A DNA stretch of 64,000 bases from positions 186,001 through 250,000 of the forward strand of contig NZ_JABEQE010000003.1 of the NCBI RefSeq assembly GCF_014174375.1, in the 5' to 3' direction. Below are positions 1-10,461 of the stretch, one piece after another. The first letter of the stretch is position 1. Every line of letters begins with the position of its first letter. A program made the position numbers and the translations under genes. This stretch comes from Gluconacetobacter asukensis. Lineage in GTDB: Bacteria > Pseudomonadota > Alphaproteobacteria > Acetobacterales > Acetobacteraceae. A model generated the notes under the pieces. The model was not told where the DNA came from. It saw only the letters and a program-made list of their open reading frames with translations, and ran no database searches.

Positions 1-235
1 CCTCCGACGATGGATGAAGTTACATGGCCTGAAACATGCCGGGCCTTGACTTTGGCGGGTGAATCGACCACCTGCACACCACTTGTAATTTGTCAGATGC
101 GATAGAATGGCCGTTTCGTATCCGGAGGTTTGCATCCCACGCGCTTAAGGTGGGACCGGATGTGAGGCAGGGCCGGCGATGCCGTGGCGCGGCGAAAGCG
201 TGGCGGCGGGTTAGCGCTTAGGGATAGGGCAGGCG
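1..235 (+). promoter_or_regulatory. rpoD upstream region with weak promoter candidate
   Basis: This is the region upstream of rpoD and holds no recognisable gene. A TAGAAT element at 103-108 preceded by TTGTAA at 83-88 resembles a sigma-70 promoter, but the 14-base spacer is too short. A TTGACT at 46-51 has no good -10 partner. The alphaproteobacterial RpoH consensus does not fit either CTTG in the region. Confidence 0.3.
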
Positions 236-2172
<1,937 letters not shown>

Positions 2173-2173
<1 letters not shown>

Positions 2174-2340
2174 GAGCCTGACCGAAAATGTGGGCTGGTG
2201 AGCGAGAGCGGGCCGCCGGGGCCGCGCCCGGCGTGTGTTTCCGAGCATCGGAGCGGAGCGGCCTTGACGGCCGTGAGCACCGAAGCACAGGAAATGCGCG
2301 TCGGATCGCCATCAGCGCGCATTTCCGGTCAGGCTCTGAG
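2173..2340. repeat. Palindromic repeat, copy 1 (abuts the rpoD stop)
   Basis: About 165 bp bounded by inverted ends: AGAGCCTGACCGAAAATG at 2173-2190 and its near-perfect complement at 2320-2337. The first base is the A of the rpoD TGA stop. An inner inverted repeat pairs AAATGCGCG (2292-2300) with CGCGCATTT (2316-2324). In reverse complement the element matches the copy after hslU along its length, including the internal CGGAAACACACG-type segment. The position directly at a gene end suggests a role as terminator or mRNA 3' stabiliser; that role is inference. Confidence 0.9.
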
Positions 2341-2351
2341 GGCCGGGTGTC

Positions 2352-2927
2352 GTGAATGCGATGATCGGGTCCGGGTCGACGACCCGGATCGTCGTCGACG
2401 TGACGTTCCTGTGCATGGACGCGCCGCCTGCGGGCGTCGCGCCCGTGCTGCCGGATGCGTATCGGATCGTGCGTCAGCCGGCGCCGGACTTCGCCTTCTA
2501 CCGGTTTCTCTATGACGGTGTGGGGCAGGATTATTGCTGGTGGATGCGCCGGGTCATGCCCGAGCGGGAGCTGACCGTCCTGCTGCGCGATCCGCGCGTC
2601 GAGGTGCATGTGCTGTGGCGGGACGAAGAGATCTGCGGGTTCTTCGAGCTGGACCGGCAGGTGCCCGACGAGGTCAACCTGGCCTATTTCGGCCTGATGC
2701 CGGGGCAGATCGGGCTGGGGATCGGCCGGATTTTCCTGCGCGCCGCCCTGGACGCGGCCTGGGCGTCGCGGCCCCAGAGCGTGCGGGTGAATACCTGCTC
2801 GGCCGATCATCCCAGGGCGCTGGAGACCTATCTGCAGGCCGGATTCCGCAAGGTGCGCACGGTGCGCGAGGTGTGGGACATTCCCGACCGGCTGGGGATG
2901 AGCGTGCCGTCCTGGCTGCGTGTGTAG
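2352..2927 (+). CDS. GNAT family N-acetyltransferase
   Basis: Probable acetyl-CoA-dependent N-acetyltransferase of 191 residues; the substrate cannot be read from the sequence. The GNAT fold is suggested by the central strand EEICGFFELDRQ, followed by NLAYFGLMPGQIGLGIGRIF, which resembles the acetyl-CoA binding motif A loop and helix. A later segment, NTCSADHPRALETYLQAGFR, matches the typical 'N..A...Y...GF' motif B. The open frame starts at a GTG just after the palindromic repeat. An internal ATG at 2415 (MDAPPAG) is an equally plausible start because neither has a strong ribosome site. The gene stands alone between rpoD and the ribosomal operon. Confidence 0.8.
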   Translation: MNAMIGSGSTTRIVVDVTFLCMDAPPAGVAPVLPDAYRIVRQPAPDFAFYRFLYDGVGQDYCWWMRRVMPERELTVLLRDPRVEVHVLWRDEEICGFFELDRQVPDEVNLAYFGLMPGQIGLGIGRIFLRAALDAAWASRPQSVRVNTCSADHPRALETYLQAGFRKVRTVREVWDIPDRLGMSVPSWLRV

Positions 2928-3080
2928 TTTTTTCTTGTGATCGGGCGGGGTTTGTGCTTCACACCCCTCCTTCCCTGCTCGGGCGCGGCATCGCCCCGGC
3001 TATACCCATGCCCCCCGGGAGGGGCGCCGTGCGGACCGTGTCCGAGGCGGCCGGGTTGACCTTATCCGAAGGGAGTTCCC
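2928..3080 (+). promoter_or_regulatory. Leader of the rpsF-rpsR-rplI operon
   Basis: Intergenic region expected to hold the promoter and leader of the ribosomal protein operon. A GC hairpin can form around 3010-3028, and a short one (CGGAC/GTCCG with a 3-base loop) around 3034-3046. A GGGAG ribosome site at 3071-3075 precedes rpsF. Many bacteria autoregulate this operon through an S6:S18-binding leader; I could not align that motif here with confidence. Confidence 0.35.
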
Positions 3081-3557
3081 ATGCCGTTATATGAGACCGT
3101 GTTCATCGCACGGAATGACGTGTCGCAGCAGCAGGTCGAAGCCGTCGCCGACGGAATCGCCACCCTGCTGGAGACTGACGGCGGCGCCGTCAAGAAGCGC
3201 GAATATTGGGGCCTGCGCAGCCTGGCTTACCGCATCAAGAAGAACCGCAAGGGGCACTACATGCTCCTGGGTCTGGATGCGAAGCCGGAGACGATCAAGG
3301 AGATCGAGCGCCAGCTGAGCCTCAACGAGGACGTGATGCGCGTCCTGACCCTGCGCGTCGAAGAGATCGACGAGGCGCCGTCCGTGATCCTGTCCCGCAA
3401 GGGCGACGAGCGCGAGCGCGGTTTCCGTGGTCCGAAGCCGGCCGGCCGGTTCGAGAGCGGCCGCGGCGGTCCCCGTCGCAGCTATGACGACCGCGAGGAA
3501 TTCCGTGCCCGTAACGAACGGGACGAGCCGCGCGACACCGACGGCGAAGCGGAGTAA
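3081..3557 (+). CDS. rpsF: 30S ribosomal protein S6
   Basis: Small-subunit ribosomal protein S6, which pairs with S18 on the central domain of 16S rRNA. The N-terminus MPLYETVFIARNDVSQQQVE and the segment REYWGLRSLAYRIKKNRKGH are typical S6 sequence. At 158 residues it exceeds the usual 95-130 because of a charged Arg/Gly/Glu tail after about residue 112, as in many alphaproteobacteria. It is first in rpsF-rpsR-rplI, with 6 bases to rpsR. The ATG follows GGGAGTTCCC. Confidence 0.97.
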   Translation: MPLYETVFIARNDVSQQQVEAVADGIATLLETDGGAVKKREYWGLRSLAYRIKKNRKGHYMLLGLDAKPETIKEIERQLSLNEDVMRVLTLRVEEIDEAPSVILSRKGDERERGFRGPKPAGRFESGRGGPRRSYDDREEFRARNERDEPRDTDGEAE

Positions 3558-3563
3558 GAATCC

Positions 3564-3839
3564 ATGTCCGACACCACTGAAATCAATCCCGCCGCCCGTC
3601 GCACGGCCGTGGGCGCCCGTCGGCCGTTCTATCGCCGCCGCAAGTCCTGCCCGTTCTCCGGCCCCAACGCGCCGAAGATCGACTACAAGGACGTGCGTCT
3701 GCTCAGCCGCTTCCTGTCCGAGCGCGGCAAGATCGTGCCGAGCCGCATCACCGCCGTTTCGGCGAAGAAGCAGCGCGAGCTGGCCCAGGCGATCAAGCGG
3801 GCCCGCTTCCTGGCCCTGCTGCCTTATATCGTCGGTTGA
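3564..3839 (+). CDS. rpsR: 30S ribosomal protein S18
   Basis: Ribosomal protein S18, 91 residues. The core [20 protein letters not shown] and the Arg-rich segment ending in [11 protein letters not shown] are diagnostic. It binds 16S rRNA as a heterodimer with S6, whose gene lies 6 bases upstream; rplI follows after 12 bases with a GAGGGAGG ribosome site. The N-terminal basic segment [15 protein letters not shown] is the standard bacterial form. Confidence 0.97.
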   Translation: MSDTTEINPAARRTAVGARRPFYRRRKSCPFSGPNAPKIDYKDVRLLSRFLSERGKIVPSRITAVSAKKQRELAQAIKRARFLALLPYIVG

Positions 3840-3851
3840 GGGAGGCAGATC

Positions 3852-4418
3852 ATGTCCGCAGTAGAACTGATCCTGCTCCAGCGCGTCGAGAATCTGGGGC
3901 AGATGGGCGAGATCGTGAAGGTGAAGCCGGGCTATGCCCGTAACTTCCTTCTGCCCCAGGGCAAGGCGATCCGTGCCAACGGCATGAACCGCGAGCGCTT
4001 CGAGCGCGAGCGCGTGCAGCTGGAAGCGCTGAACCTGAAGCGTCGCGAGGAGGCCGAGCGCCTGTCCGAGCGCATGCATGGCCTGTCCGTCATCCTGATC
4101 CGTCAGGCCGGCGACAGCGGCAGCCTGTATGGCTCGGTCACGACCCGTGACGTGGCTGACGCCACCACGGCCGCCGGGCTGACGATCGCGCGCACCCAGG
4201 TGGTCCTGGAGCACCCGATCAAGCAGCTGGGCCTGTACACCGTGCGCGTGGCGCTGCACCCGGAAGTCTCGATCCCCGTCACGGTCAACGTGGCGCGTTC
4301 GGAAGAGGAAGCCGAGCGTCAGGCACGCGGCGAGGCCATCGGCGTCGAGGACGAGCCTGCCGGTTTCGTCGAGGAAGCGCTGATCGAAGAGACGGAAGAG
4401 GCCTCGGCCGAAGCCTGA
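3852..4418 (+). CDS. rplI: 50S ribosomal protein L9
   Basis: Large-subunit protein L9, 188 residues. The N-terminal RNA-binding domain reads [20 protein letters not shown] followed by [13 protein letters not shown], the L9 signature. A long connecting helix (about residues 42-75) leads to a C-terminal domain that ends with [20 protein letters not shown]. An acidic tail of about 35 residues extends past the usual 150. It is the last gene of the operon and is followed by a strong intrinsic terminator. Confidence 0.97.
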   Translation: MSAVELILLQRVENLGQMGEIVKVKPGYARNFLLPQGKAIRANGMNRERFERERVQLEALNLKRREEAERLSERMHGLSVILIRQAGDSGSLYGSVTTRDVADATTAAGLTIARTQVVLEHPIKQLGLYTVRVALHPEVSIPVTVNVARSEEEAERQARGEAIGVEDEPAGFVEEALIEETEEASAEA

Positions 4419-4452
4419 TCGACCTGCGCGGCGCAGACGCGCCAGAGCTGCG

Positions 4453-4487
4453 AAAGGCCCGGAAGAGTTCGCTCTTCCGGGCCTTTT
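4453..4487 (+). terminator. Rho-independent terminator after rplI
   Basis: A perfect 15-bp stem pairs AAAGGCCCGGAAGAG (4453-4467) with its complement (4472-4486) around a TTCG tetraloop, and ends in a TTTT run. This is a textbook intrinsic terminator for rpsF-rpsR-rplI and separates it from cfa. Confidence 0.95.
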
Positions 4488-4577
4488 GTCGTTGAAAAGC
4501 CATCGAAAGCCCCTTCGCTCGTTCTTTACGGATGGCGCCGCAGACTTCATGCTGTTCCCCGCACGACAGGGAGCTGA

Positions 4578-5840
4578 ATGATGACGCCGGTGATCGACAG
4601 GATCTTTCGCAGCTTCATCACACAGGGACGGCTGGATGTCGTCTTTTCGGACGGGTCGCGGCGGACCTATGTCGGGACGGAGGGCCCGGTTGCGTCCATG
4701 CGGATTCTCGCGCCTTCGGTGGAGCGGCGGCTGATCGCCAATCCCGGCCTGGCCTTTGGCGAGGCCTATATGGACGGGCTGGTCGAGCCGGTGGGCTGCA
4801 CGCTGTACGATCTGCTTGATCTGCTGATGACCAACAGCATGCAGGCCGGCCATATCGGCGAAGCCGTGGCGGCGGTGATCCGCTATGGCAAGCGCACCTG
4901 GACCCAGTTCAATCCGGCATCGCGGTCGCGGCGGAACGTCGCGCATCATTACGACCTGAACGGGGCGTTGTACGACCTGTTCCTGGATAGCGACCGGCAA
5001 TATTCCTGCGCCTATTTCCCGCGGGGGGACGAGACGCTGGAAGAGGCGCAGGTGGCCAAGAAGCGGCATATCGCCGCCAAGCTGCGCCTGGACCGGCCGG
5101 ACCTGGAGGTGCTGGATATCGGCAGCGGCTGGGGCGGCATGGCGCTGACGCTGGCACGGGATTATGGCGCCCGCGTCACGGGCATTACCCTGTCGGAAGA
5201 GCAGCTTGCCGTCTCGCGCCGTCGGGCCATGGAGGAAGGGCTGGCGGACCGGGTCCGGTTCGAACTGGTGGATTACCGGGACGTGACGCGACGCTTCGAC
5301 CGTATCGTGTCGGTCGGCATGTTCGAGCATGTCGGGGTTGGCCATTACCGGCAGTTTTTTGAGCGGGTGCGTGCGATCCTGGCGCCGGACGGGGTGATGC
5401 TGCTGCATTCCATCGGGCGCAATGACGGGCCGGGCTCCACCAATCCTTGGATAGACCGCTACATCTTTCCCGGCGGCTATTCGCCGGCGCTGAGCGAGAC
5501 CTTTGCCGCGATCGAGAAGGCGGGGCTATGGGTGACGGATTGCGAAATCCTGCGCCTGCATTACGCGCAGACCATCGCCCATTGGCGGGAGCGGTTTGCC
5601 GCCAACCGCGACCGTGTGGCCGCGCTGTATGACGAACGGTTCTGCCGGATGTTCGAATTCTATCTGGCCGGGGCGGAACTGTCGTTCCGCGTCCAGGGCC
5701 ATCTGAATTTCCAGTTGCAGATTACCCGCTCGATCGATGCAGTGCCGTTGACCCGCGATTACATGGTCGAGGCCGAGCGGGAAGCTGCCGCCCCGCCGGG
5801 CCGCCGGGGGCGTGCCCGCAAGGCCGGGACGTCGGGGTAG
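4578..5840 (+). CDS. cfa: Cyclopropane-fatty-acyl-phospholipid synthase
   Basis: Transfers a methylene group from S-adenosylmethionine to cis double bonds of membrane phospholipid acyl chains, a modification linked to acid and stress tolerance. The 420 residues contain the family N-terminal lipid-binding domain, the SAM motif DIGSGWGGMALTLARDYGA near 179, and the family motifs SVGMFEHVGVGHY and FPGGYSPALSE. Two consecutive ATG codons follow ACAGGGAGCTGA; the first is used here. The C-terminal 20 residues are basic and non-conserved. It faces rsmA tail to tail. Confidence 0.95.
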   Translation: MMTPVIDRIFRSFITQGRLDVVFSDGSRRTYVGTEGPVASMRILAPSVERRLIANPGLAFGEAYMDGLVEPVGCTLYDLLDLLMTNSMQAGHIGEAVAAVIRYGKRTWTQFNPASRSRRNVAHHYDLNGALYDLFLDSDRQYSCAYFPRGDETLEEAQVAKKRHIAAKLRLDRPDLEVLDIGSGWGGMALTLARDYGARVTGITLSEEQLAVSRRRAMEEGLADRVRFELVDYRDVTRRFDRIVSVGMFEHVGVGHYRQFFERVRAILAPDGVMLLHSIGRNDGPGSTNPWIDRYIFPGGYSPALSETFAAIEKAGLWVTDCEILRLHYAQTIAHWRERFAANRDRVAALYDERFCRMFEFYLAGAELSFRVQGHLNFQLQITRSIDAVPLTRDYMVEAEREAAAPPGRRGRARKAGTSG

Positions 5841-5862
5841 GAGGGCCGCCCGCTCCGGCTCA

Positions 5863-6723
5863 TCAGGCGGTGCGGGTGGCGTGGCAGCGTGCCAGCCGGT
5901 CGAATTCGGCGATCGACAATGTTTCCGCCCGTCGTTCGCCGCTGATGCCGGCCTGGTCCAGCAGGGTTTCGCCGCCGATCCCGCGCAGGGAGCCGCGCAG
6001 CATCTTGCGTCGCTGGCCGAAGGCTGCGGCCGTGACCTGTTCCATGGCCCGGAACAAAGCGGGTTCGGGCTGGGTTTCGTGCGGGGTCAGGCTGACGACG
6101 GCGGAATGGACCTTGGGCGGCGGGGAGAAGGCGCCGGGGGGGATGCGCATGACCATGCTGGCCTGGCTGGTCCATTGGGCCAGCACCGCCAGGCGGCCAT
6201 AATGGCTGGTGTTGGGGGCGGCGCAGATCCGTTCGGCCACCTCCATCTGGAACATCAGGGTCAGCCGTTCCCACGATGCGGCCTGGCGCAGCCAGCCGAC
6301 CAGCAGCGGGGTGCCGACATTATAGGGCAGGTTGGCGATGATCTGGCGCGGTGCGGGGCAGAGTTCCGTCAGGTCGCGCGTCGTCGCGTCGGCTTCCACC
6401 AGCCGTAGCCGGTCGGGGAAATGGGCGACCAGTTCCTCGATGACGGCGACGGCCCGACGATCGATTTCCACCGCCGTCACGCTTGCGGCCGGGGTGGCCA
6501 GAAGGGAACGCGTCAGGCCGCCGGGACCGGGGCCGACCTCGACCACATGCCGGCCGGTCAGGTCGCCGGCCAGGGCGGCGATCCGCGCGGTGATGCCGGG
6601 ATCGAGCAGGAAATGCTGGCCCAGTGCCTTGCGGGCGTCCAGCCCGTGGCGGGCGATGACGTCGCGCAGCGGCTCCTGGGCCGGATCGGGCATGGCCATG
6701 GCCGGATGGTCCGGGCTGGTCAC
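5863..6723 (-). CDS. rsmA: 16S rRNA (adenine1518-N6/adenine1519-N6)-dimethyltransferase
   Basis: KsgA/RsmA dimethylates two adjacent adenines in the 3' terminal hairpin of 16S rRNA during 30S maturation. The 286 residues show KALGQHFLLDP near 33, the SAM motif VVEVGPGPGGLTRSLL near 60, and the catalytic IIANLPYNVGTPLL near 128. The GTG start overlaps the surA stop by four bases (GTGA), so translation is probably coupled. MAMPDPAQ, nine residues in, is an alternative start. It is the last gene of the lptF-lptG-lptD-surA-rsmA operon; E. coli has a related lptD-surA-pdxA-rsmA order, and pdxA is absent here. Confidence 0.95.
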   Translation of the reverse strand: MTSPDHPAMAMPDPAQEPLRDVIARHGLDARKALGQHFLLDPGITARIAALAGDLTGRHVVEVGPGPGGLTRSLLATPAASVTAVEIDRRAVAVIEELVAHFPDRLRLVEADATTRDLTELCPAPRQIIANLPYNVGTPLLVGWLRQAASWERLTLMFQMEVAERICAAPNTSHYGRLAVLAQWTSQASMVMRIPPGAFSPPPKVHSAVVSLTPHETQPEPALFRAMEQVTAAAFGQRRKMLRGSLRGIGGETLLDQAGISGERRAETLSIAEFDRLARCHATRTA

Positions 6724-8117
6724 ACTTTCGACCGGATGTCGATGACCGCGCGGCGGCGCAGGTCGCGGTTCAACTGCCGCGATGTCTGCTCCACCCGCTC
6801 GTTCATCAACTGGTCCGCGATTTCGCTGGGCGTCTGCTGGGCGAAATTCTTCTGCTGGCGCGCGCAGACCATCAGCACGGCGATGCCGTCGCCCGAGACC
6901 AGGGGGTGGCTGGCCTGGCCGGGGGGCAGGTTGGCCAGGATCTGCTGCATCTGCGGATTGATGCGCTCCAGCTGCAGGTCGCCGGGATTGGCGGGGCGCT
7001 TGTCGCCGTAACGGTGGTTCGCCGCCTCGAGATCGGCGCAGGAATGCGCGCTGGCGGCAAGCTGCTGGGCCTGTTGCAGCATCGCGCGCTGCTGCTCCGA
7101 AGGGGCCTGGGGATTGAGCGGCGTGGTGAAGGGCAGGTAGGCCTGACGCAGCGTCAGCATCGTGCCCATCTGGTGGCCGATGACGCGGCGGCCGTTCAGC
7201 GTGGCGATGACGTAGCCGCCGGCGACGCGGATCGGGTTTGAGATGGCGCCTTCCGGCATGGCGCGTGCGACGGCGACCACTTCCGGGTCCAGGCTGTCTT
7301 CCTGCACCCAGCCCATCATGCCGCCTTCCAGCGCCGTCTGGCTCTGCGAGAACTGGGCGGCGACGATGGGGAAGGGCGCGCCGTTGCGCAGTTCCTGGAT
7401 GATCGTCTGGGTGAATTTGAGCTCGTCCTCGGAGTGACGGGCGTCATCCACCGGGATGAAGATCTCGCTCATCAGATATTGCGACTTGCCGTCTTCGCGG
7501 CGCAGCGCTTCCTCGCGCTGGGCGATCTCGGCGGCGGTGGTGCGGCCGCGCGATCCCATTTCCTCGCGCAGGACCTGGGTCCAGCCCAGCTGAACCCGGA
7601 TCTGGTCGATCATGGTGGTCAGGGAAATGCCGTCGGCGGCCAGATGGTCGCGCAGGGCATTGTGGGGCATGTTGTTGCGGCGCTCGATATCGGCGATCGA
7701 GGCGGCGATCTGCTCGGGCGGCACGTTGATGTGGCGCGAGAGCATTTCCTGCTGGCGCAGGCGCTCGTCGATCAGCTGCCGGACGATCTGCGGGCGCAGG
7801 CGGGTCATCAGGTCGTCGGTCAGGTCCAGGCCGGCGGACAGGGCGAACAGGCGGCCACGATTTTCTACGTCACGCCGTGTCAGCACCGTGCCGTTGATGA
7901 CGGCGACGATCGAATCCTGGGGGATCGAGCCGTCCGAGGCCTCGGCGGCTGGTTTCGGTGCCAGCGCATGCGCGGCATCTGCCGGCACGATCGCGCCTGC
8001 CGTCCAGGCGGCCAGCCCGGCGGCCGCGATACGGGCCATGAGGTTCGATGGAAATCCGGTCGGGGAAAGGCGGCGTCGCATTCTGTTCGGTCTCTCGCGC
8101 GTCGTCGGGTCAGCCAT
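6720..8117 (-). CDS. surA: Periplasmic chaperone / peptidyl-prolyl isomerase SurA
   Basis: Chaperone that escorts outer-membrane proteins, including LptD, through the periplasm. The 465 residues have a leader with a hydrophobic stretch ARIAAAGLAAWTAGAIV and an AxA-type cleavage site, a SurA N-terminal domain beginning SIVAVINGTVLTRRDVENR, and a parvulin (PPIC) domain with MSEIFIPVDD, FSQSQTALEGGMMGW and PIRVAGGYVI. Only one clear PPIC domain is visible, as in many alphaproteobacteria. I chose the ATG that overlaps the lptD stop by eight bases; a TTG nine bases upstream is in frame. Confidence 0.92.
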   Translation of the reverse strand: MADPTTRERPNRMRRRLSPTGFPSNLMARIAAAGLAAWTAGAIVPADAAHALAPKPAAEASDGSIPQDSIVAVINGTVLTRRDVENRGRLFALSAGLDLTDDLMTRLRPQIVRQLIDERLRQQEMLSRHINVPPEQIAASIADIERRNNMPHNALRDHLAADGISLTTMIDQIRVQLGWTQVLREEMGSRGRTTAAEIAQREEALRREDGKSQYLMSEIFIPVDDARHSEDELKFTQTIIQELRNGAPFPIVAAQFSQSQTALEGGMMGWVQEDSLDPEVVAVARAMPEGAISNPIRVAGGYVIATLNGRRVIGHQMGTMLTLRQAYLPFTTPLNPQAPSEQQRAMLQQAQQLAASAHSCADLEAANHRYGDKRPANPGDLQLERINPQMQQILANLPPGQASHPLVSGDGIAVLMVCARQQKNFAQQTPSEIADQLMNERVEQTSRQLNRDLRRRAVIDIRSKV

Positions 8118-10461
8118 GGATACCAAAGGCCCCGATGGTCTTGAAGGTCAGGGTGAACATGATGGTCGAATTGCGCTGTTCGCCGCCGATCGAGGTATAT
8201 TGCTTGATATACATGATATTGAAGGCGAAGCAGTCATTCTGGTAGCCGGCATTGCCGCCCATGCTGACGAACTCCTGGCGGGACAGGCTGCGCCGGACGA
8301 AGCCGGAGAGGCTGTAGCCGCTCCAGTTCGTCGTGGCGCCGAGCGTCAGCTCGTTGGTGCGGACGAAGTAGGCGGAGGTCGGGCTGCCGGTCTGGAGGTT
8401 GGTGGCATAGTAATAATAGGGCGTCACCGGCTCGTAGACATAGCCGCCCGTGACGCGGAAATGCTGGACGCCGGTGGAGAACAGCGCGTCGCCGAAATCG
8501 ATGCGTCCGGCATAGGGGTCGATGCGGGTGCGGCCGGTAAAGTCGACATACTGGTTGGGGGCGATGCGCGCCCGGGCCACCACATCGGACAGGTGATGGT
8601 TCAGCCCCGAATAGGGGATGCGGTTGTGGTCGATATGTTCCTGGACGCTTTCGCCGACCAGCGTGTCGATTTCATGTCCGTCCCATGTCCAGTTGGCATG
8701 GACGCCGAAATTGCCGCGCAGGCCGCCGTCCAGCCTGTCGGTTCCAGGATAGCGGTTCAGCGAGAACAGGGTCGAGTCGGTGAACTCGTATGCCAGGCTG
8801 TCTTCGTTGGGCATGTTGCGGGTGACGCTGTTGCCCGTATTGGGAGCGGCGATGATCTGGGCGATCGGCTCCAGGATCTGGGTGCCGCCGCCATGCTGGA
8901 AGGTGCGGAGGAACGGCCAGTTCATCTTGAGCGCCACGGTCGGCAGGACCTGGCCGGTGACAACCGCGCGGCGGGCCGCCGTCGGGTCATAGAGCGGTTG
9001 CTGGTTCAGGCTGGTGGCGCGATGGATGGCCGATTCCAGATGCAGGGTCAGCGTCCAGAGCTGGCCCAGCCGGTTGCGGAACGGCCGGTCCCAGTTGGCC
9101 GAGAGCTGGGCGCGCTGGTCCGACACGCCGTCATTGCGGTAGACGTAGAAATCGTTGGTATCCAGCGCCAGACGGCCGCCCCAGGCGTCGGGCTGGCCGA
9201 AATAGCTGAAATTATAGTGCGGCAGCACCCAGGGCAGGTCGTTGTTGCGGATGACGCCCTGGTTCAGGCCCTGATAGGCCTGGGCGTCGAGGCGCGAATA
9301 GGAACCGGTGCCGAACCCTTCGAGGAAGACGTTCGACGTCAGCATTTCCTGCCCGTAGCCGGTCACCCGGTAGTCGCGCATGTAGTTGGCGGAGGTGGCG
9401 AGGTTGATGTTCATCCCCGCTCGCCATTCCCGCGAGAGCGAGGCCTGGCCCTGGGCGAAGATGTAGCCCTGCACCCCGTGCTCGTTCGCCGAGCCGACGG
9501 TGTTGCCGAATGTGTTGATGTACGCCCCCTGACGATGGGTATCGTACGCAAGGCCGCCAAGGATGTTCAGCGTGCCCCAGTTGAAGAGGTTGCGGTACTG
9601 CGTGCTGACCTGCGGCCCGGTGCGGGTCGAGAACAGGCCCTGGACGGTCAGATCGGACTGGCCGTCGATCACCCAGTAATAGGGAATGGTGGCGTAGGCG
9701 CCCAGATAGCGGTCGTGCGGTGTGATGCCGGGGGTGAGGAAGCCGCTCTGCCGCCGGACCGAGGGGTCCGACATCGAGAAGACCGGCAGGTACATGACCG
9801 GAATCCCGAACATGTCGAGATAGGCGTCACGGAATTCGATGCGCTTGTGCTCGGTATCGTCGATCGCATCATAGGCCCGCAACTGCCAGAATGGCGGGCG
9901 GGTGGGGTGTTTGGCGCAGATCTCGCAGGCGGTATAGACGGCGCGGGTCATGTCGTTGACGCGCCCGCCGGTCCGGCGCATGCCGTTGGCGGCAAGCTTG
10001 GCGTTGTCGGCCATCAGCGCGTGCAGGCGCGTCATGATGCCATCGCGCATGCCGTTGCTGAGTTCGGCATAGTCGCTGAACAGCACGGTGCCGTCCGCCT
10101 CGACGATCGCGACATTGCCCCGTGCCGCCGCGATGCCGGTATTGCGGTCATAGGTGACCGTATCGGCCCGCAGCACATGGTCGTTCTGCCAGATCTGGAC
10201 GTTGCCCGACCAGGTGATGGTGCCCTGGGCGTTGTCGTACGACACCTTGTCGGCCTGGAACGTCACCGGGGCCTTCTGGGAAACCGGCGAGCCCGCGTCG
10301 ACATGCAGCGGGTGGACCTGCGCATGGGCGTGATGGATCTGGACCGCGGCCCCCAGCAGCGTGCCGCCAAGCATGGTGGCAGCCAGCAGCATGCCGCGTG
10401 CCTGCGCGGATTGGCCCCCGACGGGGAGAAACAGGCGACGAGGCAGGAGAAAGGGCATCAT
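8110..10461 (-). CDS. lptD: LPS-assembly protein LptD
   Basis: Outer-membrane beta-barrel that inserts lipopolysaccharide into the outer leaflet with LptE. The 783 residues start with a signal peptide (MLLAATMLGGTLLGAAVQ, then AHAQ). An OstA/LptA-like jellyroll follows (VTFQADKVSYDNAQGTITWSG, VLRADTVTYDRNTGIAAARG), then the long LptD barrel with Pro-rich lateral-gate segments such as FGIPVMYLPVFSMSDPS. Two cysteines (YTACEICAKHP) and one near the C-terminus (QNDCFAF) could form the family's disulfides. The ATG overlaps the lptG stop by four bases. Confidence 0.95.
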   Translation of the reverse strand: MMPFLLPRRLFLPVGGQSAQARGMLLAATMLGGTLLGAAVQIHHAHAQVHPLHVDAGSPVSQKAPVTFQADKVSYDNAQGTITWSGNVQIWQNDHVLRADTVTYDRNTGIAAARGNVAIVEADGTVLFSDYAELSNGMRDGIMTRLHALMADNAKLAANGMRRTGGRVNDMTRAVYTACEICAKHPTRPPFWQLRAYDAIDDTEHKRIEFRDAYLDMFGIPVMYLPVFSMSDPSVRRQSGFLTPGITPHDRYLGAYATIPYYWVIDGQSDLTVQGLFSTRTGPQVSTQYRNLFNWGTLNILGGLAYDTHRQGAYINTFGNTVGSANEHGVQGYIFAQGQASLSREWRAGMNINLATSANYMRDYRVTGYGQEMLTSNVFLEGFGTGSYSRLDAQAYQGLNQGVIRNNDLPWVLPHYNFSYFGQPDAWGGRLALDTNDFYVYRNDGVSDQRAQLSANWDRPFRNRLGQLWTLTLHLESAIHRATSLNQQPLYDPTAARRAVVTGQVLPTVALKMNWPFLRTFQHGGGTQILEPIAQIIAAPNTGNSVTRNMPNEDSLAYEFTDSTLFSLNRYPGTDRLDGGLRGNFGVHANWTWDGHEIDTLVGESVQEHIDHNRIPYSGLNHHLSDVVARARIAPNQYVDFTGRTRIDPYAGRIDFGDALFSTGVQHFRVTGGYVYEPVTPYYYYATNLQTGSPTSAYFVRTNELTLGATTNWSGYSLSGFVRRSLSRQEFVSMGGNAGYQNDCFAFNIMYIKQYTSIGGEQRNSTIMFTLTFKTIGAFGIHG

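Noticed and set aside
1-235. RpoH heat-shock promoter for rpoD
   Set aside because: CTTG occurs at 45 and 82, but neither is followed 17 bases later by CYTATNT.
2928-3080. S6:S18-binding autoregulatory RNA in front of rpsF
   Set aside because: Such leaders are common and two hairpins exist, but I could not match the conserved bulge and stems. I left it as a general leader region.
3087-5408. A 773-codon open frame on the minus strand under rpsF-rpsR-rplI-cfa
   Set aside because: The plus-strand genes are certain, and a strong terminator interrupts the region. The frame has low-complexity composition.
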